NCBI GenBank assembly: GCA_021464415.1
Contig: CM038471.1
Location: forward strand, 13,754,073-13,818,072
From: Lonicera japonica
Lineage: Eukaryota; Streptophyta; Magnoliopsida; Dipsacales; Caprifoliaceae
Direction of reading: 5' to 3'
DNA: 64,000 bases
Part shown: positions 24,752 through 36,339 of the stretch, in pieces
Layout of the letters: each line of letters opens with the position of its first letter
Position numbering within the stretch: the first letter of the stretch is position 1
Position numbers and translations under genes: made by a program
The notes under the pieces: generated by a model
Seen by the model: only the letters and a program-made list of their open reading frames with translations
The model's database searches: none
Told to the model about the DNA's origin: nothing

Positions 24752-26996
24752 ATGGGGCAATTCATAGTTTCTAGAGATGAAGAGCTCTCCGCCTTTTCTC
24801 AGCGGTTCATCCCTGATGGATGCACGGTGAGGCTCCCTGAGGCAAAATGAGGAGCCCACCATAAATCTAAGATATGGGGAGATTGGCATATAATATGTTC
24901 TCTTCGAACAGGCAGGGTTAAGATTGCCTCTGGATCGTCTGCTTTGTGATGTATTGAGGCGATGTAACATGGCCTTATGCCAACTTAGTGCCAATGGGGT
25001 TAGGGTAGTTCTAGGTTGTGTCGCTCTAAACAAATTATTGGTTGTGAGATTGACTTTGGGGGGGGGGGATCTTCTGGTGTTATTCCCTCTGTAACTGCCC
25101 AAACAACTCCTCGCGCTACTATTTTAGAGCTCGGGTTAGGGCTCCTAACTTAGTCAAGGGTTTAACCAAGTTTGAAAGGGGGTACTACAAGGGCAGGGTG
25201 ATAGTTGGGGGCACCAAGGACGATGGGGATATTGTAAAGATTAAAAGGCGTATACATAGCCACGTTGGTAGTATTCCCTATTGTATCTTGTTATGTGCAA
25301 TTACATGTTTTTTTTATTACCCATTGATGTTGTTTTGTTCTCTTTTTGTAGTTAAACCCACACGTCCGAGCACCAAGGTGATTGACTGGGACTCCATTAA
25401 CCCGGTCATTAATTACAACAGAACCATGGGAGCTCGGATAATAAACCACCCCTGAGCTGCTTACAACTTGCTTGGTTATACACCCTGGGACACCGACTTC
25501 CTCAAAGAAAGGTTCAACCAACTGGATTGGCTTGGCGGCAAAAAACAACTGAGAAGACTTGAAGAGATGTTAAGGGTCAGAGCTTGGCTTGCTTTTAGAC
25601 CAGTTATCCCTATAGGTGTTGCAATCAGAGAAGGCCCAGTTGAGGAAGTAGGCATGACAACAACTGGACAGCACCTAGATTTGGGTGGGCCCAACAACCA
25701 TGCTTCAGGTGATAAGGGCAAAGGAAAGGCTGTTGAACGAAGCCAAAGTAGTTCGAGCACTCCAATAGATCTCGAGCTCGTGTGACTTTACCAGGGCGTT
25801 GGGCATTTTGACCACCAAGAGGATCTCGAAGACACGGTTGGACTGCCTCTAAAGAGAAGGAACGTTAGTCAGGCCTTGCGAGCTGAGGCTAATGTAGGTG
25901 GGGTTGCTGAGGGCGCCCAAGGTGCGCCTACTCGGAAGAAGCCAAGCTATGGCTTTAGGACCGTGGTGACTTATCCTTCTGCCTCCGCCCAACTGACTTG
26001 GAGGCAGACGTTACTCCACAGGGGTTGGAGACTGCCGACCTATAAATTGATGTTCGGCCTTAAGTGGTTGAACAAGGATATGGGGAGCCAAACCCAAATT
26101 GGCACCTTGTCTTCCGTTACCAAGATCGTGTCCTGAGGGAATTTGATTCCCTCTACCGATCTCCCTTTGATGCAGCCACTATTATGTACGACATCACAAA
26201 GGCTGATGACGTGGCCGAGCACAAGGACCTCCCTAACCTCCAACTAAGGAACGAGGCTATTCAGGACCTTTTAAAGGTGAGTGACCAAGATCCAATCTCA
26301 TACCAATTTTCTTTGATGTTTAATCGATGTTGACCATTTGTTTGTTCTTTATGAGAAATAAGTTGCCCAGAAGTTCATGGTTCTGAGTGACAGGAGGGCG
26401 GTTCTTTGCAGGGACCAAAATGATACCCTAAAAAAGCTGGAGGGAGATAAGAAAGCCCTTGCTGACTAGCTAAAGTCAAAGAAAAAAGAGCTAGACACTT
26501 GCAATGCATTGGTTTCAGGGTTAAACCAGTAGTTGGGTAGTTCTAAAGGCAAGGTGAACATCCCGAGGTCTGAGAACGAGCGCCTAAAGAAAGAAACGGC
26601 TGACTGGCTGGCCAGGAGGAAGGACGAGCTTGATGAGGCCGAGCAGAGGGGCTACGATCTCTACTTTAATAAGAACGTGGCCGAGATTAGTCGGTTAGGG
26701 GCAGGCTCTACCAGGCTGGGTATGACTTAGGTTTGGACGCTGCCTAAGTGCCTCATAAGAGTTACCTAAGGGTCCCTGTTTTCGTCCCTGCCGACTTCCA
26801 ATATGAAGTACAGGCACTAGTGATTGATGTTGTTAACGATAGGGAGGAAATGGAGGGGAAAGCTCCTGCTATTCGTGCTGCTGGTGATGGTGAGGGAGAA
26901 TGTGATGTTGAAGGAGAAAGTGGTGGTGGTAATGCTGCTGAAGAGGGTTGGTTGGAAGATACTGGCACCCACGACCCTTCTATCCAGCTAGATTAG
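24752..26996 (+). pseudogene. Antisense ORF (aORF) of the Tat-like element, Transposase_28-like protein, decayed
   Basis: This gene lies on the opposite strand to gag-pol, between integrase and the 3' LTR. It starts at an ATG (24752). The first 33 codons contain FIPDGCTVRLPEA, typical of the plant domain catalogued as putative gypsy-type transposon (Transposase_28); a stop follows, and the next blocks, such as DVLRRCNMALCQLS, continue in another frame. A GT-AG intron about 25268-25350 would join in frame to VKPTRPSTKVIDWDSIN. Later open parts are 25468-25785 (Ser-rich end), 26064-26333, 26533-26730 (a Lys/Glu-rich, coiled-coil-like stretch) and 26748-26996 (acidic, Gly/Glu-rich tail). At least four frame breaks show it is dead. 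Such extra ORFs are known in Tat/Retand elements; their role is not established. Confidence 0.65.
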
Positions 26997-27179
26997 GTTT
27001 TTTTTGCTTTCTTTTATTATTGTTGGTTTTTTTTTTTGCTTTTACATGTATTAGTTTTTTGGCATCTCTTTTGAATGCTATTTGAAATGCACTTTTCCTT
27101 CTTGTGCTTGATGTTGATTGCTTGTAATCTCCTTAGATTTGGTTGATGCATCTTTGTAAGCATGGATAGTTTGATCAGT

Positions 27180-27606
27180 AAAACGATTTCATTAAACTAG
27201 GTAGTTAAACAATTTAACTTTGTTACTTGATGAGCTCCATAAACTCGGTAAACTGGATAGTTAAACAATTTAACTTTCATAAAAAGACAATAAGCTTCAT
27301 AAGCTTGGTACATAGAATAAGTTAAACAACTCAACTTTCATAAAGAGACAATAAGCTTTAATTTAACTTTTATAAAAAGACAATAAGCTTTATAAGCTTG
27401 GTACATAGGATAAGTTAAACAATTTAACTTTCATAACAAGACAATAAGCTTCACAAGCTTGGCACATAGAATAAGTTAAACAATTTAACTTTCATAACAA
27501 GAAAATAAGCTTCATAAGCTCGGTACATAGAATAAGTTAAACAATTTAACTTTCATAAAAAGACAATAAGCTTCATTAGCTCAGTGCATAAAATAAGTTG
27601 AACAAT
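27180..27606. repeat. Tandem array of about 61-bp units in the Tat-like element
   Basis: About six imperfect units carry AATAAGTTAAACAATTTAAC, TTTCATAAAAAGACAATAAG and CTTCATAAGCTTGGTACATAG. One unit around 27340-27380 is shortened. The array sits between the integrase end and the antisense gene, the place where Tat/Ogre-type elements often carry satellite-like arrays. Confidence 0.85.
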
Positions 27607-27612
27607 GGTCAT

Positions 27613-28917
27613 TCAGTGGTAATATTTCCTCAAGTTAGACAAATTCCATGGGTTTTGGATTGCATTGCCATCCATATTTTTTAGGTAATATGCTCCAGTG
27701 CCACTGGAGGAGACTACAACATATGGACCTTTCCAATTTGGTACAAGCTTCCTATCTGAGGGCTTAGTGGTGTTCAAAGTGACTTTTCTGAGTACCAAGT
27801 CTTCTACATTGAAACTTATGGGCTTTATATTCTTTCTTTTTTGCTGGATCAATGTCTGTTGGTAAGAGGCTAGACTTATGAGGGCTGCCTCCCTTTTTTC
27901 TTCGATTGCATCCAATGCTTCTTCTAGGGCTTGATTATTGCCCCTAGAATCAACTAGCGATGTTCTCAGTGATGCAAGTCCGACCTTCAAAACTTTGATG
28001 GCCCCCTGTATTATATGTCATTGAAAAAGGAGTTTCGCTAGTTGATCTTCTTGGAGTAGTAGGATATGCCCAGAGGACTGTGGGAAGTTATTCCACCCAG
28101 TCTTCTTCAGCCCATTAAGGATGACTTCGTTTGATGCCTCTACTTGCCCATTTCCTTGGGGATAGCTAGGAGAGGAGAAAGACTGTTTGATCTTATAAGT
28201 ATCACATAAGTCTATAATGTTTGAACTCTTAAACTGTGTGTTGTTGTCCATAATCAGAGTTCTGGGTATGCCAAAGTGAGTGATGATGTTCTTCCACATG
28301 AAGGATTTGACATCTTGGTCCTTAATTCTTGTTAAGGGCTTTGCCTCTACCCATTTAGTAAAGTAATATGTGCCGACCAACAGATACTTCTTGTAGTTTG
28401 ACCTCGGCAATGGCCCTACAATGTCCAATCCCCATTGTGTAAACGACCAAGGACTTGTTATGGGATGAAGGTCGATGGTTGGCTGTCTGATGATGGGTGA
28501 GAATTTCTGGCACTTTTCATAGTTTTGAATATACCCCAAGGTGTCCATTTGCATGTATGGCCACCAGTAACTTTGTGAACGAGCTCGGTGGGCTAATGAC
28601 CTTCCCCCAGTATGGCTTCATCAGCTCCCCTTATGGATCTCATATAAGAAATCTTCAACCCTGTTTGGGTGGACACATTGAAGATACGCCCTTGAGAATG
28701 GCCTTTTGTATAATACATCCTTTAGCGAGATCCAGTATCTGCCTGCTTGAAGTTTGACCTTATGTGCCTCCTTGTGGTCGGATGGAAGGGAGCCTTGTTT
28801 AAGATAGGCTATGATTGAATCCATCCAGCTAGGTCCGAGGTTAATGCACATCATTTGATATGTTCCTAGCTCTATGCTGGGCCGTGCCAGGAACTCCACG
28901 TCAATGGTTCTCTTCAT
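27613..28917 (-). pseudogene. Integrase region of the Tat-like element
   Basis: Reading leftwards: an HHCC-type zinc-binding start (HPNRVEDFLYEIHKGS, then HIGARSLAHRAH in a shifted frame, then a CQKF block), followed by the DDE core with WGLDIVGPLP, LIMDNNTQF and GNGQVEASNE, and a C-terminal part with FNVEDLVLRKV, KLVPNWKGPYVV and LSNLRKYYH. Integrase inserts the element cDNA into the genome. The Asp-Asp-Glu residues remain, but frameshifts near 28620, 28560 and 28000 split the frame into three pieces. Confidence 0.85.
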
Positions 28918-29358
28918 CTATGAGTCGACTGCCGATGCAAATGTGGCTAGTGCATCTGCATGGCTGTTATTTGACCTTGAAAACTTCCCAACGTATGCCG
29001 AGGTAAAGGACCTTATCAGTTTCTAGGCCATTTTCATATAGGACTCCATTCTTTGGCTTCTGGTGCAATACTCCCATGTTAACTGATTGGCGATAAGTTG
29101 GGAGTCACAGTTGATTATGATATTTTGGACACCTAGTGCTTTTGCCCTTTTAAGACCAAGGATTATAGCCTCATACTCTGATTTATTATTGGATGCCTCG
29201 AAACTTAGCCTAACTGCAAATTCGAGGACTGGTCCCTCTAGCGATTTGAGGACAATGCCAATACCTACACCATTTCGATTAGATGCACCATCAACATGAA
29301 TACTCCAAATATGTTCCGATTCTTCACCTATGTCGAGCTTCTCCATTTGCTTGTTCAT
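28918..29358 (-). pseudogene. Second (archaeal-type) RNase H domain of the Tat-like element
   Basis: The frame at 29358-29023 carries the RNase H signatures HVDGASNRNGVGIGIVL, NNKSEYEAIILGLKRAKALG and NCDSQLIANQL, which supply the Asp-Glu-Asp metal ligands. The DGASN start and the SEYEAI pattern match the extra RNase H acquired by Tat-lineage elements. It follows the gypsy RNase H and precedes integrase. Stops occur after 29023, so the linker to integrase is broken. Confidence 0.75.
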
Positions 29359-29539
29359 CTCGGCCTCATTTGAACTCGTTGACCCTAATGGCTGCCCCCA
29401 GTTGGAGGAGCTGGTGTGGCAGGTTTTGTAACTATATTATCATGAAATTCGGCAATAAAATCCACTAAAATTTGGCCCTTGATTGCTGTTCGTGGTTTGT
29501 AGTCAATGTGGAATCTGTTGAATTCAACTGACCATTTCT

Positions 29540-31630
29540 GTGACGCCCCGAAATCTCGTTTAGAGGATTATACCTTCGGGACCCGGTTAGCCACGGAGTC
29601 GTACGCGACGACGGTTAAGAAGTAGTAAAACTTAAAATTTCATACAAAAAACATGTTCAAGTAATAAAATCATTCTAAAAAAAATTCTGGTATGTGGAGT
29701 TTATTTATCAAGCAATACCAAAACCTGTTAAAATATACATACAATCCATATTCAATAGATACTCCACATTTAAGAAAAGTCATTTATACAAAGCCTCCAA
29801 TGAGGTCCCAATCTCAATAAGCTTTATATCAAAATACAACACTATAATACATAAACATTTATTAACTAAACAACTAGTACACAACTCGTTTCCTAACGAC
29901 TTAAGTGATCAGAGTCCGTCAGAGCTATCTAGACTCTATAAGCGTACCATCCCCGGGAACACCTGCAAAACCTGGTTTGGAAAATAGGAGTGAGCCAAAC
30001 GGGCTCAGTGGGAACTATAAGGGTTTGTATAGGAAAATAGATTAGAAACCATACATGCCATGCTATGCATTATACTGAAAATAGTTTATATGCTGTTTCT
30101 CTATAATAAACCACCTCTGGGTAGAAATATGTATATACAAACTTAAATATATATATATATATATAGTACAATTCTGAAGCAGCCAATGCACAGAAAACCT
30201 TTCGTGATATGTATATATATAATGTCCCCAACCCAAAGTATAATAAAAGCAATATATGTATATACATCTCATACTGTATATGCCACAACACCGCGACTAG
30301 ATCTATCACATCAATCACATATATCATACTCACGTCTAGGATTTTCATACATCTACTGTGCACAGAGATAGCCGGCAACTCGGTTTCTTCTGCCCAAGGC
30401 AGGGACCACCTACCAGGTCCACCTAGACGCTACCTCACGCAGCCACACAGGCATATGCTACCTCACGCAGCCGCTACTAATAATACTCACGTAACCACTA
30501 AGGCTATACGCTACCGGTAATCACCATCTATCTAGTACGAACGGTGTGGCCATCCGATATGAAATCACAATAATCATCTCATCGAATCAATGAAATCATA
30601 AGAATATAGAATCCAACATATACAGATATGTATATACATATATTCCACGTATATTTGTATAACTCGTACATGTATATAAATTTATATCTGCCCAATTATG
30701 TATACATATATATTACGTAGAACTTGTAGTGGTAGTGTTGTTACACTTAAGCTAGTTAAGTCAAGTCCGTATACTATTTAAAGAAGAAAACCAAACGCTA
30801 GGGGTTTAATGTTTCCCACAATTTTGACATCAAGCCAAGGAAGATATTATATTGATACAACCCCTGGATTTTAATATAAAACTCCCCTTAAGATTATTAT
30901 ACTTTACTTATCCAAAATAAGCTCATGGCCTTAACCAGTATAATTACGGATTGGCCTAGCAAGTGACAAATCTCATAATTCATAAACCAATAGCTCTAGT
31001 GTAACAAAAATATCACATACATACATAATTATGTGCCAAAAGTACCTTTATTCCTAAGTATAACAATTTATGCATGCGTAGTAGTGTATACTGTACATAT
31101 CGTATCCGTACATAAGGGTTTTGTATCAATCTTACCAAAAACAGTATAGAAATTGGGGCTTATCATAAAATCAGTAATATATAATCAAATTAAGCATAAT
31201 CCATGGCCTGATTTCTGCCTCCTTCAGCTTTTGGTCAACGGCTCGACTTCACACCCACTTTTGGGCATTAAGGAGTTGGAATTGGGTCTCGGCCCAAACA
31301 TGAAAGTTGTAGAAAGAATTAAGATGAAGACGTGACCGAAAACGGGGACTCATTTGGAGTCCGGATGAAGAAGATATTGACTTTCAAAGTCGGAAAAAAA
31401 TCATTAATCGCGTATGATTGAAACTTGTGATTTTCGAGCCGATTTCCGTCCGAGCCACCCTAAAAAACTTATGGTCATTGTAACACACTTAAATATGTTA
31501 ATATGACTTATTGGAAGTTTCCAAACCATGCCAACCTTTACAGAACCCAATTTGGCCATCCGAAGCCAAATTCTGTCTTATACGCGATATGGGTCGCGGT
31601 TTGCAAGCGATAAGGAAACCGGATGTTACA
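29540..31630 (+). mobile_element. Nested solo LTR (2.1 kb), copy 1
   Basis: It begins TGTGACGCCCCGAAATC and ends GGATGTTACA. The same five bases, ATTTC, flank it at 29535-29539 and 31631-31635, marking a single insertion. Taking it out restores reading continuity between the RNase H pieces on either side. No coding domains lie inside, so it is an LTR left after recombination of a full element. It shares its ends and the inner GTGAGCCAA-CGGG segment and TCTAGGATTTT with the copy at 60226-62189. Short open frames inside are chance. Confidence 0.85.
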
Positions 31631-32927
31631 ATTTCTCTATTCGCCTAGAGAGGTAGGACTTGCGTAATGCAACTCGAATTAGGTGGGAAGTCAGAACTAT
31701 GATCGGGTGGGCGTCAAAATAATGTCTAAGCTTCCTTGAGGCTGTGACTAGAGCGAGCACTAGTTTCTCTAAGGGTAGGTAATTGAGCTTTGGTCCTACC
31801 AGAGACTTGCTGACTTAGCAAACCGATTTTTGGATTGTGTCTTTTTCTCCTATTAAGGCCGCACTGATTGCCTTTGATGAAGCCAACAAGTACACATACA
31901 ATTGTTCATGCGGCTTTGGAATTGAGATAGGGGGCTAGCCAAGTATTCTTTCAAGTCTTCTAGTTCTTTGTCACACTCCTCTATCCATTTTAGTTGTTTG
32001 CCCCTTTTAGGGCATTAAAGAATAGGTGGCATCTGTCAAAGCACTTGGAGATGAATCTATTGAGGGCTGCTATCATTCTTGTGAGTTTTTGCATCTCCTT
32101 AATTGAGGTTGGAGCTCGAATATTTATGATGGTTTCAATATTTTTTGGATTTGCTATGAGCCTTTTGTAATTGACGAGAAACACATGGAACTTCCTGGAG
32201 TTGACCTTGAATGAACATTTGGCAGCGTTCAACTTCATTTTATATTGCCGAAGAACTTCAAAGGTTGCGTTGAGGTCGGATATGTGGGTTTCCTTTTCTT
32301 GCTTTTAACTAGGATGTCATCTACATAAACTTCCATTGATTTACCAATATGCTCCTAAAACATCTTTGTTACGAGTCTTTGATAAGTGGTCCCTGCATTT
32401 TTCAGCCCAAATGGCATTACACGATAACAATACAGTCCCAAAGTGGTGATGAAGGCCGTGTTCTCCTAATCTGTCCGGAATAATGGTATTTGATGGTATC
32501 CAGAGTACGCGTCGAGGAAAGACATCATTTCGTGGCATGCACCAGAGTTTACTAATTAGTTTATTCACAGGAGGGGAAAACTGTCTTTTGGGTAAGTTAT
32601 GTTGAGGCCGGTAAAGTCAACACACACTCTCCATTTTTTATTGTCCTTTTTCATTACCATTGGGTTGGAGATCCAATCTGGGAAATGTGCTTCTTTGATT
32701 GCTCATGCCTTTAAAAGTTTATGTACTTCTTCTTCTACGGCTTTGGCTTCTTTGGGTGAGGCTCGGCATGGCTTCTGCTTGATAGGCTTTGTGGTCGGAT
32801 CTATATGGAGCTTGTGACACATGACATCGAAATCGATTCCTGGCATGTCATAAGGTTGCGAAGCGAATACATCAATGTTCTCTTTTAAGAAAGAGATGAG
32901 CTGCTGCTTTTCCTCTGGATCAAGCAA
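31631..32927 (-). pseudogene. Reverse transcriptase and gypsy RNase H of the Tat-like element
   Basis: The leading frame 32927-32703 has the RT approach region (CHKLHIDPTTKPIKQKPC). It is followed, in shifted frames, by [34 protein letters not shown] and the catalytic VYVDDILVKSK (YVDD box) near 32310-32340. Then come NYLPLEKLVLALVTASRKLR and YFDAHPIIVLTSH of the RNase H/connection region. The last part, including KPRTAIKGQILVDF, lies beyond the nested solo LTR at 29530-29430. At least five stops and frameshifts are present. It would have copied element RNA into DNA. Confidence 0.8.
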
Positions 32928-33249
32928 GTTGCCAATGAGGAAGAACTTCTCTTCGTTGCCTTATTCGATAAAAACCTTTTCCAGATCCTTTGGGACTCTG
33001 CCTTTGGGCTCCCACTGCTTTGCGCGTTAATGGGGCGCCTGATCTTTGATTGCTATTTGTTCGAGCTTGTCTCCTCTATAATGAGCACCTTCTGATCTTG
33101 TTCGAATTTTGACTTCCATATTCTCTTGACCTACTCACTGTCTAGGTCGTTAACCTGGAAAGCTATGTAAAAGCATAGCCAAGCTTGTTCCTGATTACCT
33201 CACACTTCTACTATTCGTTCTAGCGAGGGAAATTTTAGTTTATGATGAA

Positions 33250-33710
33250 ATGGTGAGGTCACTACTTTGATTGCCCCTAGCTAGTTCTTTCTCATAATTT
33301 CATTATAGGGAGCATTGATATCAACGATCAGGAACTCCATGATGGTTTCTATTGGTCCCCATATGCACTGGGAGTCTAACCCTACCTACTGGCCACACTA
33401 CATCCTCGCTGAAACTAAAGACTGGTGAGTTAACTAGAATTATGTCCTTTGGCAGGATGTTAAGGGATCGGTACAGATTTAGGTACATGATTTCCGATGA
33501 GCTCCCTAGATCTATTAGGAGGACCCTCCTAAAGTCCCAGGTGAAAATTTTGAGTGTTATAACCAGAGCGTCGTTATGGGGGACCTCTACACCCTGTAGG
33601 TCCCTGTCCGAAAAGCTTAATTGTTATGGTATTCTTTCTCCATCCCTCGTGCGCTTGTCGGACGCTATTGACATGACTATCCGTGGGGCTATGTGTTCTT
33701 GCATCTGAAC
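33250..33710 (-). pseudogene. Aspartic protease region of the Tat-like element
   Basis: The minus strand reads MSIASDKRTRDGERIPI, then VLLIDLGSSSEIMYLNLY, then NSPVFSFSEDVVWPVGRVRL. The catalytic motif of gypsy proteases is normally Asp-Ser/Pro-Gly-Ser; here it is DLGSS. One stop lies near 33590. It would cleave the gag-pol polyprotein. Confidence 0.65.
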
Positions 33711-35446
33711 TTTCCTCTAACTATTCGTGATTGCATTCTTGGTTAAGGCTAACGAGTCTTGTACAACGTGAATGACATCGATAACACCCACCGCTTTGAG
33801 GTCGGCTTGCTCGACTTCCTTCTTATGACTCCTTGCTTCTTTCACAATTTCTGGGATGCGCCCTTTCTTTACTAAGTCCCCCAGGAAGAACTTCAAAGAC
33901 TTGCATTTCTCTGTTATGTGTCTATGGTCCTTGTGGTATGAACAATATTTTTTCGGGTCCCTCCTGCTAGGATCTAAGGGCATGCCTCTCAGCTATTTAA
34001 AGAACGGCTTGGTCTTACTTATCACCTTATAAATAGGCTCTGTGAAGATGGTATTGACCCCTCGATATGACGTTTCTGAAGGTCTATTTTTTCCCCGTTC
34101 ATGATCGCCCTCCCTCTTTCTTTTCCCATTAGAAGATCTTGGATTTTTTTCTTCTAAGTGACGGCCTCTCTGTATCTTATCTTCCTCTAGCCTGGAATGT
34201 TTTTCGGTTCTGCATATGAGGTCGTCTAGAAGGTCGGCTGCTTCATTATTAAGTCATTGTAAAGTGGAGAGTCTGGAATGAGTCCGTGGCCAAATGAAGT
34301 TATTACCACCTAGGGCTAATCGCCCTCAATTTCGTTATAAAGGTCTTAATACCTCTTGGAGTAGTCCTTAAGTGATTCCTTTTGCCTTTGCCATAGGGCC
34401 ATGAGCTCGGCCAGTCCCTTGGGAGGTTGGGAACTGGCTATAAACCTGGCACATAACTGTTCTGTCAAGTTTTGGTAACTGTCTATTGACCCTGGTGGGC
34501 GCTGGTAATACCATTTCAATGCTGTTTTGCCTAGATTGACGGCAGAGCATTTGCACAACAGGGGCTCGTTTAGTTCCCAAAAGTTCATGGCTTGATCATA
34601 AGCTCGAACATGATGGGAGGTATCGGATTTCCCATCATAGATAATGTACTTAGGCATAGTAAACTTCCGTGGTGGTTTTGCATTTATAATCCTAGCTGTG
34701 AATGGCGACTGCCTTTCTCTCCCCAGAGCTCTTCTTGCTAGATTTCTTACTGTTTTGGCTTTTGTCCTTCTATGGTTCGGAACGGCATTAAGGATAAATT
34801 TTTTGAGATTCTTATTGGTCTTATGATTGTTCACTTGCGGTTGATCGACATCCTTTGGAGGTAGTTGTACCCTGTTTTGTCCCTTAGGCCCGATACGTAG
34901 GAAGGCATTAACCCTCCGGGACTCTGATTTTTATGGTTGGATGCCCTGATTGTCGGCATGCACTGGTTGTTTTTCGAGGTTATTCCTGTTATCCCCGTGT
35001 CTTTCTTTCTCCTTCGGTGAGTACACGAAGGGATTTTCATTATTCTTGTCTTGCCCTGCAAGAGAGCGGCTTGTGAAAGACTTATGGTCTCATTGGTTGG
35101 AGGAACTAGAGGGGAACCTTTTAGCTAGTTCCACCACAATATCCCTCAATCGTTGGTTGTTCTCCAGCAAGAGCTTAACCAGCTCCTTGTTGCCACCCTG
35201 GTTTACTCGGAGGGATTGTGATTGTCGGGTTAAAGCTCGGCGCTTAGAAGGTTCGTCGTCACGTATTCTAATGGTGGATCGATAGTGTGGACGATTGGTT
35301 GGATTTTTGTCTTTTAGTGATTGGTCATGGTGGAAGGTGTTCAAAACGGTTATATCTTTGGATTTGGATAGGGCGGCATTTAGGTTTTCTTCTTCCCCAA
35401 GGGAAACGGGGTTACGTCTAGGGTTACGGTCGCTGTCATGAGACAA
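33711..35446 (-). pseudogene. gag of the Tat-like element
   Basis: Three open pieces run leftwards. 35446-35090 is a charged N-terminal part. 34834-34346 is the retrotransposon gag domain, with PRKFTMPKYIIYDGKSD, HVRAYDQAMNFWELNEP and WYYQRPPGSIDSYQNL. 33983-33717 contains a Cys/His knuckle (YCSYHKDHRHITEKCKSLK) typical of this lineage. The pieces are split by frameshifts. The product would form the particle around the element RNA. Confidence 0.8.
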
Positions 35447-35538
35447 TTTTCAGGTTTGGGGATGGATATGTGGTTTGGGTAGATAGGTTTTCTTATGCTT
35501 GAAATGAGAATCTGTAGTTTCCCATAGACGGCGCTAGT

Positions 35539-36189
35539 TTTAAGGTTAACAAATCTTTTTAGGCGAAGAATGTTGCCCACAGACAAAATTTATGAACATG
35601 CGCAAGAAAAATTTAATAAAACCACACACGGATTTTTGGTGAAGGATGGTTTTCCCAGCCAATGGATATTAGGTATGGTTTACGTCCACCCTTTGATGAT
35701 GATTTTTATTGATGTTGATGATGGCGGTTACAAGTTGATAGATAATTAACTGTTAGAATATGCTTGAATTCGGTTCCCAAAATGACTAGGGTTAGTTCCT
35801 TTTATAGATGGAAGGAACTAACTATTACAAAACTCCCATTTCCCATATTGGGGGAGGAGTTGAGAGAAAAATGGGGATAGTTATGTAGGGGCAATTGGTA
35901 ACTAGCAGTTGGGCGTGCCAGCCACGCTCTCGCTGCGTTATTTCCACATGTCCCTAGGTAGAGGGCTTTTTTCTATATCTACACTGAGCTTGGACACATG
36001 ATGAGCTCGGACATCACTTTTTGTACCTTTTAATAACAATATCGTTATCCCCCGAAGCCCTGGCCAACACACCACGATCGCCAACAACAGAACCTTCAGG
36101 AATAGATCTTAGAGGCAACAAATCCCCCACCATGAGCTCGCATAATGCTAGTTTGTCATGAGCTCAGACTGTTACTTTTATACCCTTCA
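35539..36189 (-). repeat. 5' LTR of the Tat-like element
   Basis: Homologous to 23654-24313. The inner end, next to TAGCGCCG, has lost the canonical TG (reads TTTAAGG); the outer end keeps the ACCCTTCA terminus and is followed by ATATA. It is slightly shorter than the partner LTR. Confidence 0.8.
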
Positions 36190-36339
36190 ATATATATATA
36201 TATAAGGTAAAAATGTGAAAATGAGAACTCCAACAAGTTAGGAGTTGTCTATGGCAAATATTCTTCATTCTGGGGATTGTAGTTATCGTTCTAGCAAATT
36301 TGAATTTGATCTCATTTCCTTATTTGCATTATTTAATAG

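Larger units (their letters stand above)
23654..36189 (-). mobile_element. Tat-lineage-like Ty3/gypsy LTR retrotransposon, decayed
   Basis: A 12.5 kb element read from right to left. LTRs of about 650-660 bp lie at 35539-36189 (5') and 23654-24313 (3'), and ATATA flanks both sides, though the target is a TA repeat. In minus-strand order it holds gag, protease, reverse transcriptase, a gypsy RNase H, a second RNase H, integrase, a tandem array, and a gene on the opposite strand. Just inside the 5' LTR is GCGCCGTCTATGGGAA, resembling the post-LTR region of many plant gypsy elements. A G-rich stretch (CTTGGGGGGGCAG, minus strand) next to the 3' LTR fits the polypurine tract. The two RNase H domains, the antisense ORF and the array together point to the Tat lineage. 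Multiple stops and frameshifts make it non-autonomous. Without the nested 2.1 kb solo LTR it would be about 10.4 kb. Confidence 0.85.

Noticed and set aside
26762..26968. Ser/Pro-rich minus-strand ORF
   Set aside because: Shadow of the acidic tail of the antisense gene on the plus strand.
36181..36220. Target duplication of the Tat-like element (ATATA)
   Set aside because: Kept only as consistent evidence: both sides are TA microsatellites, so the match could be chance.
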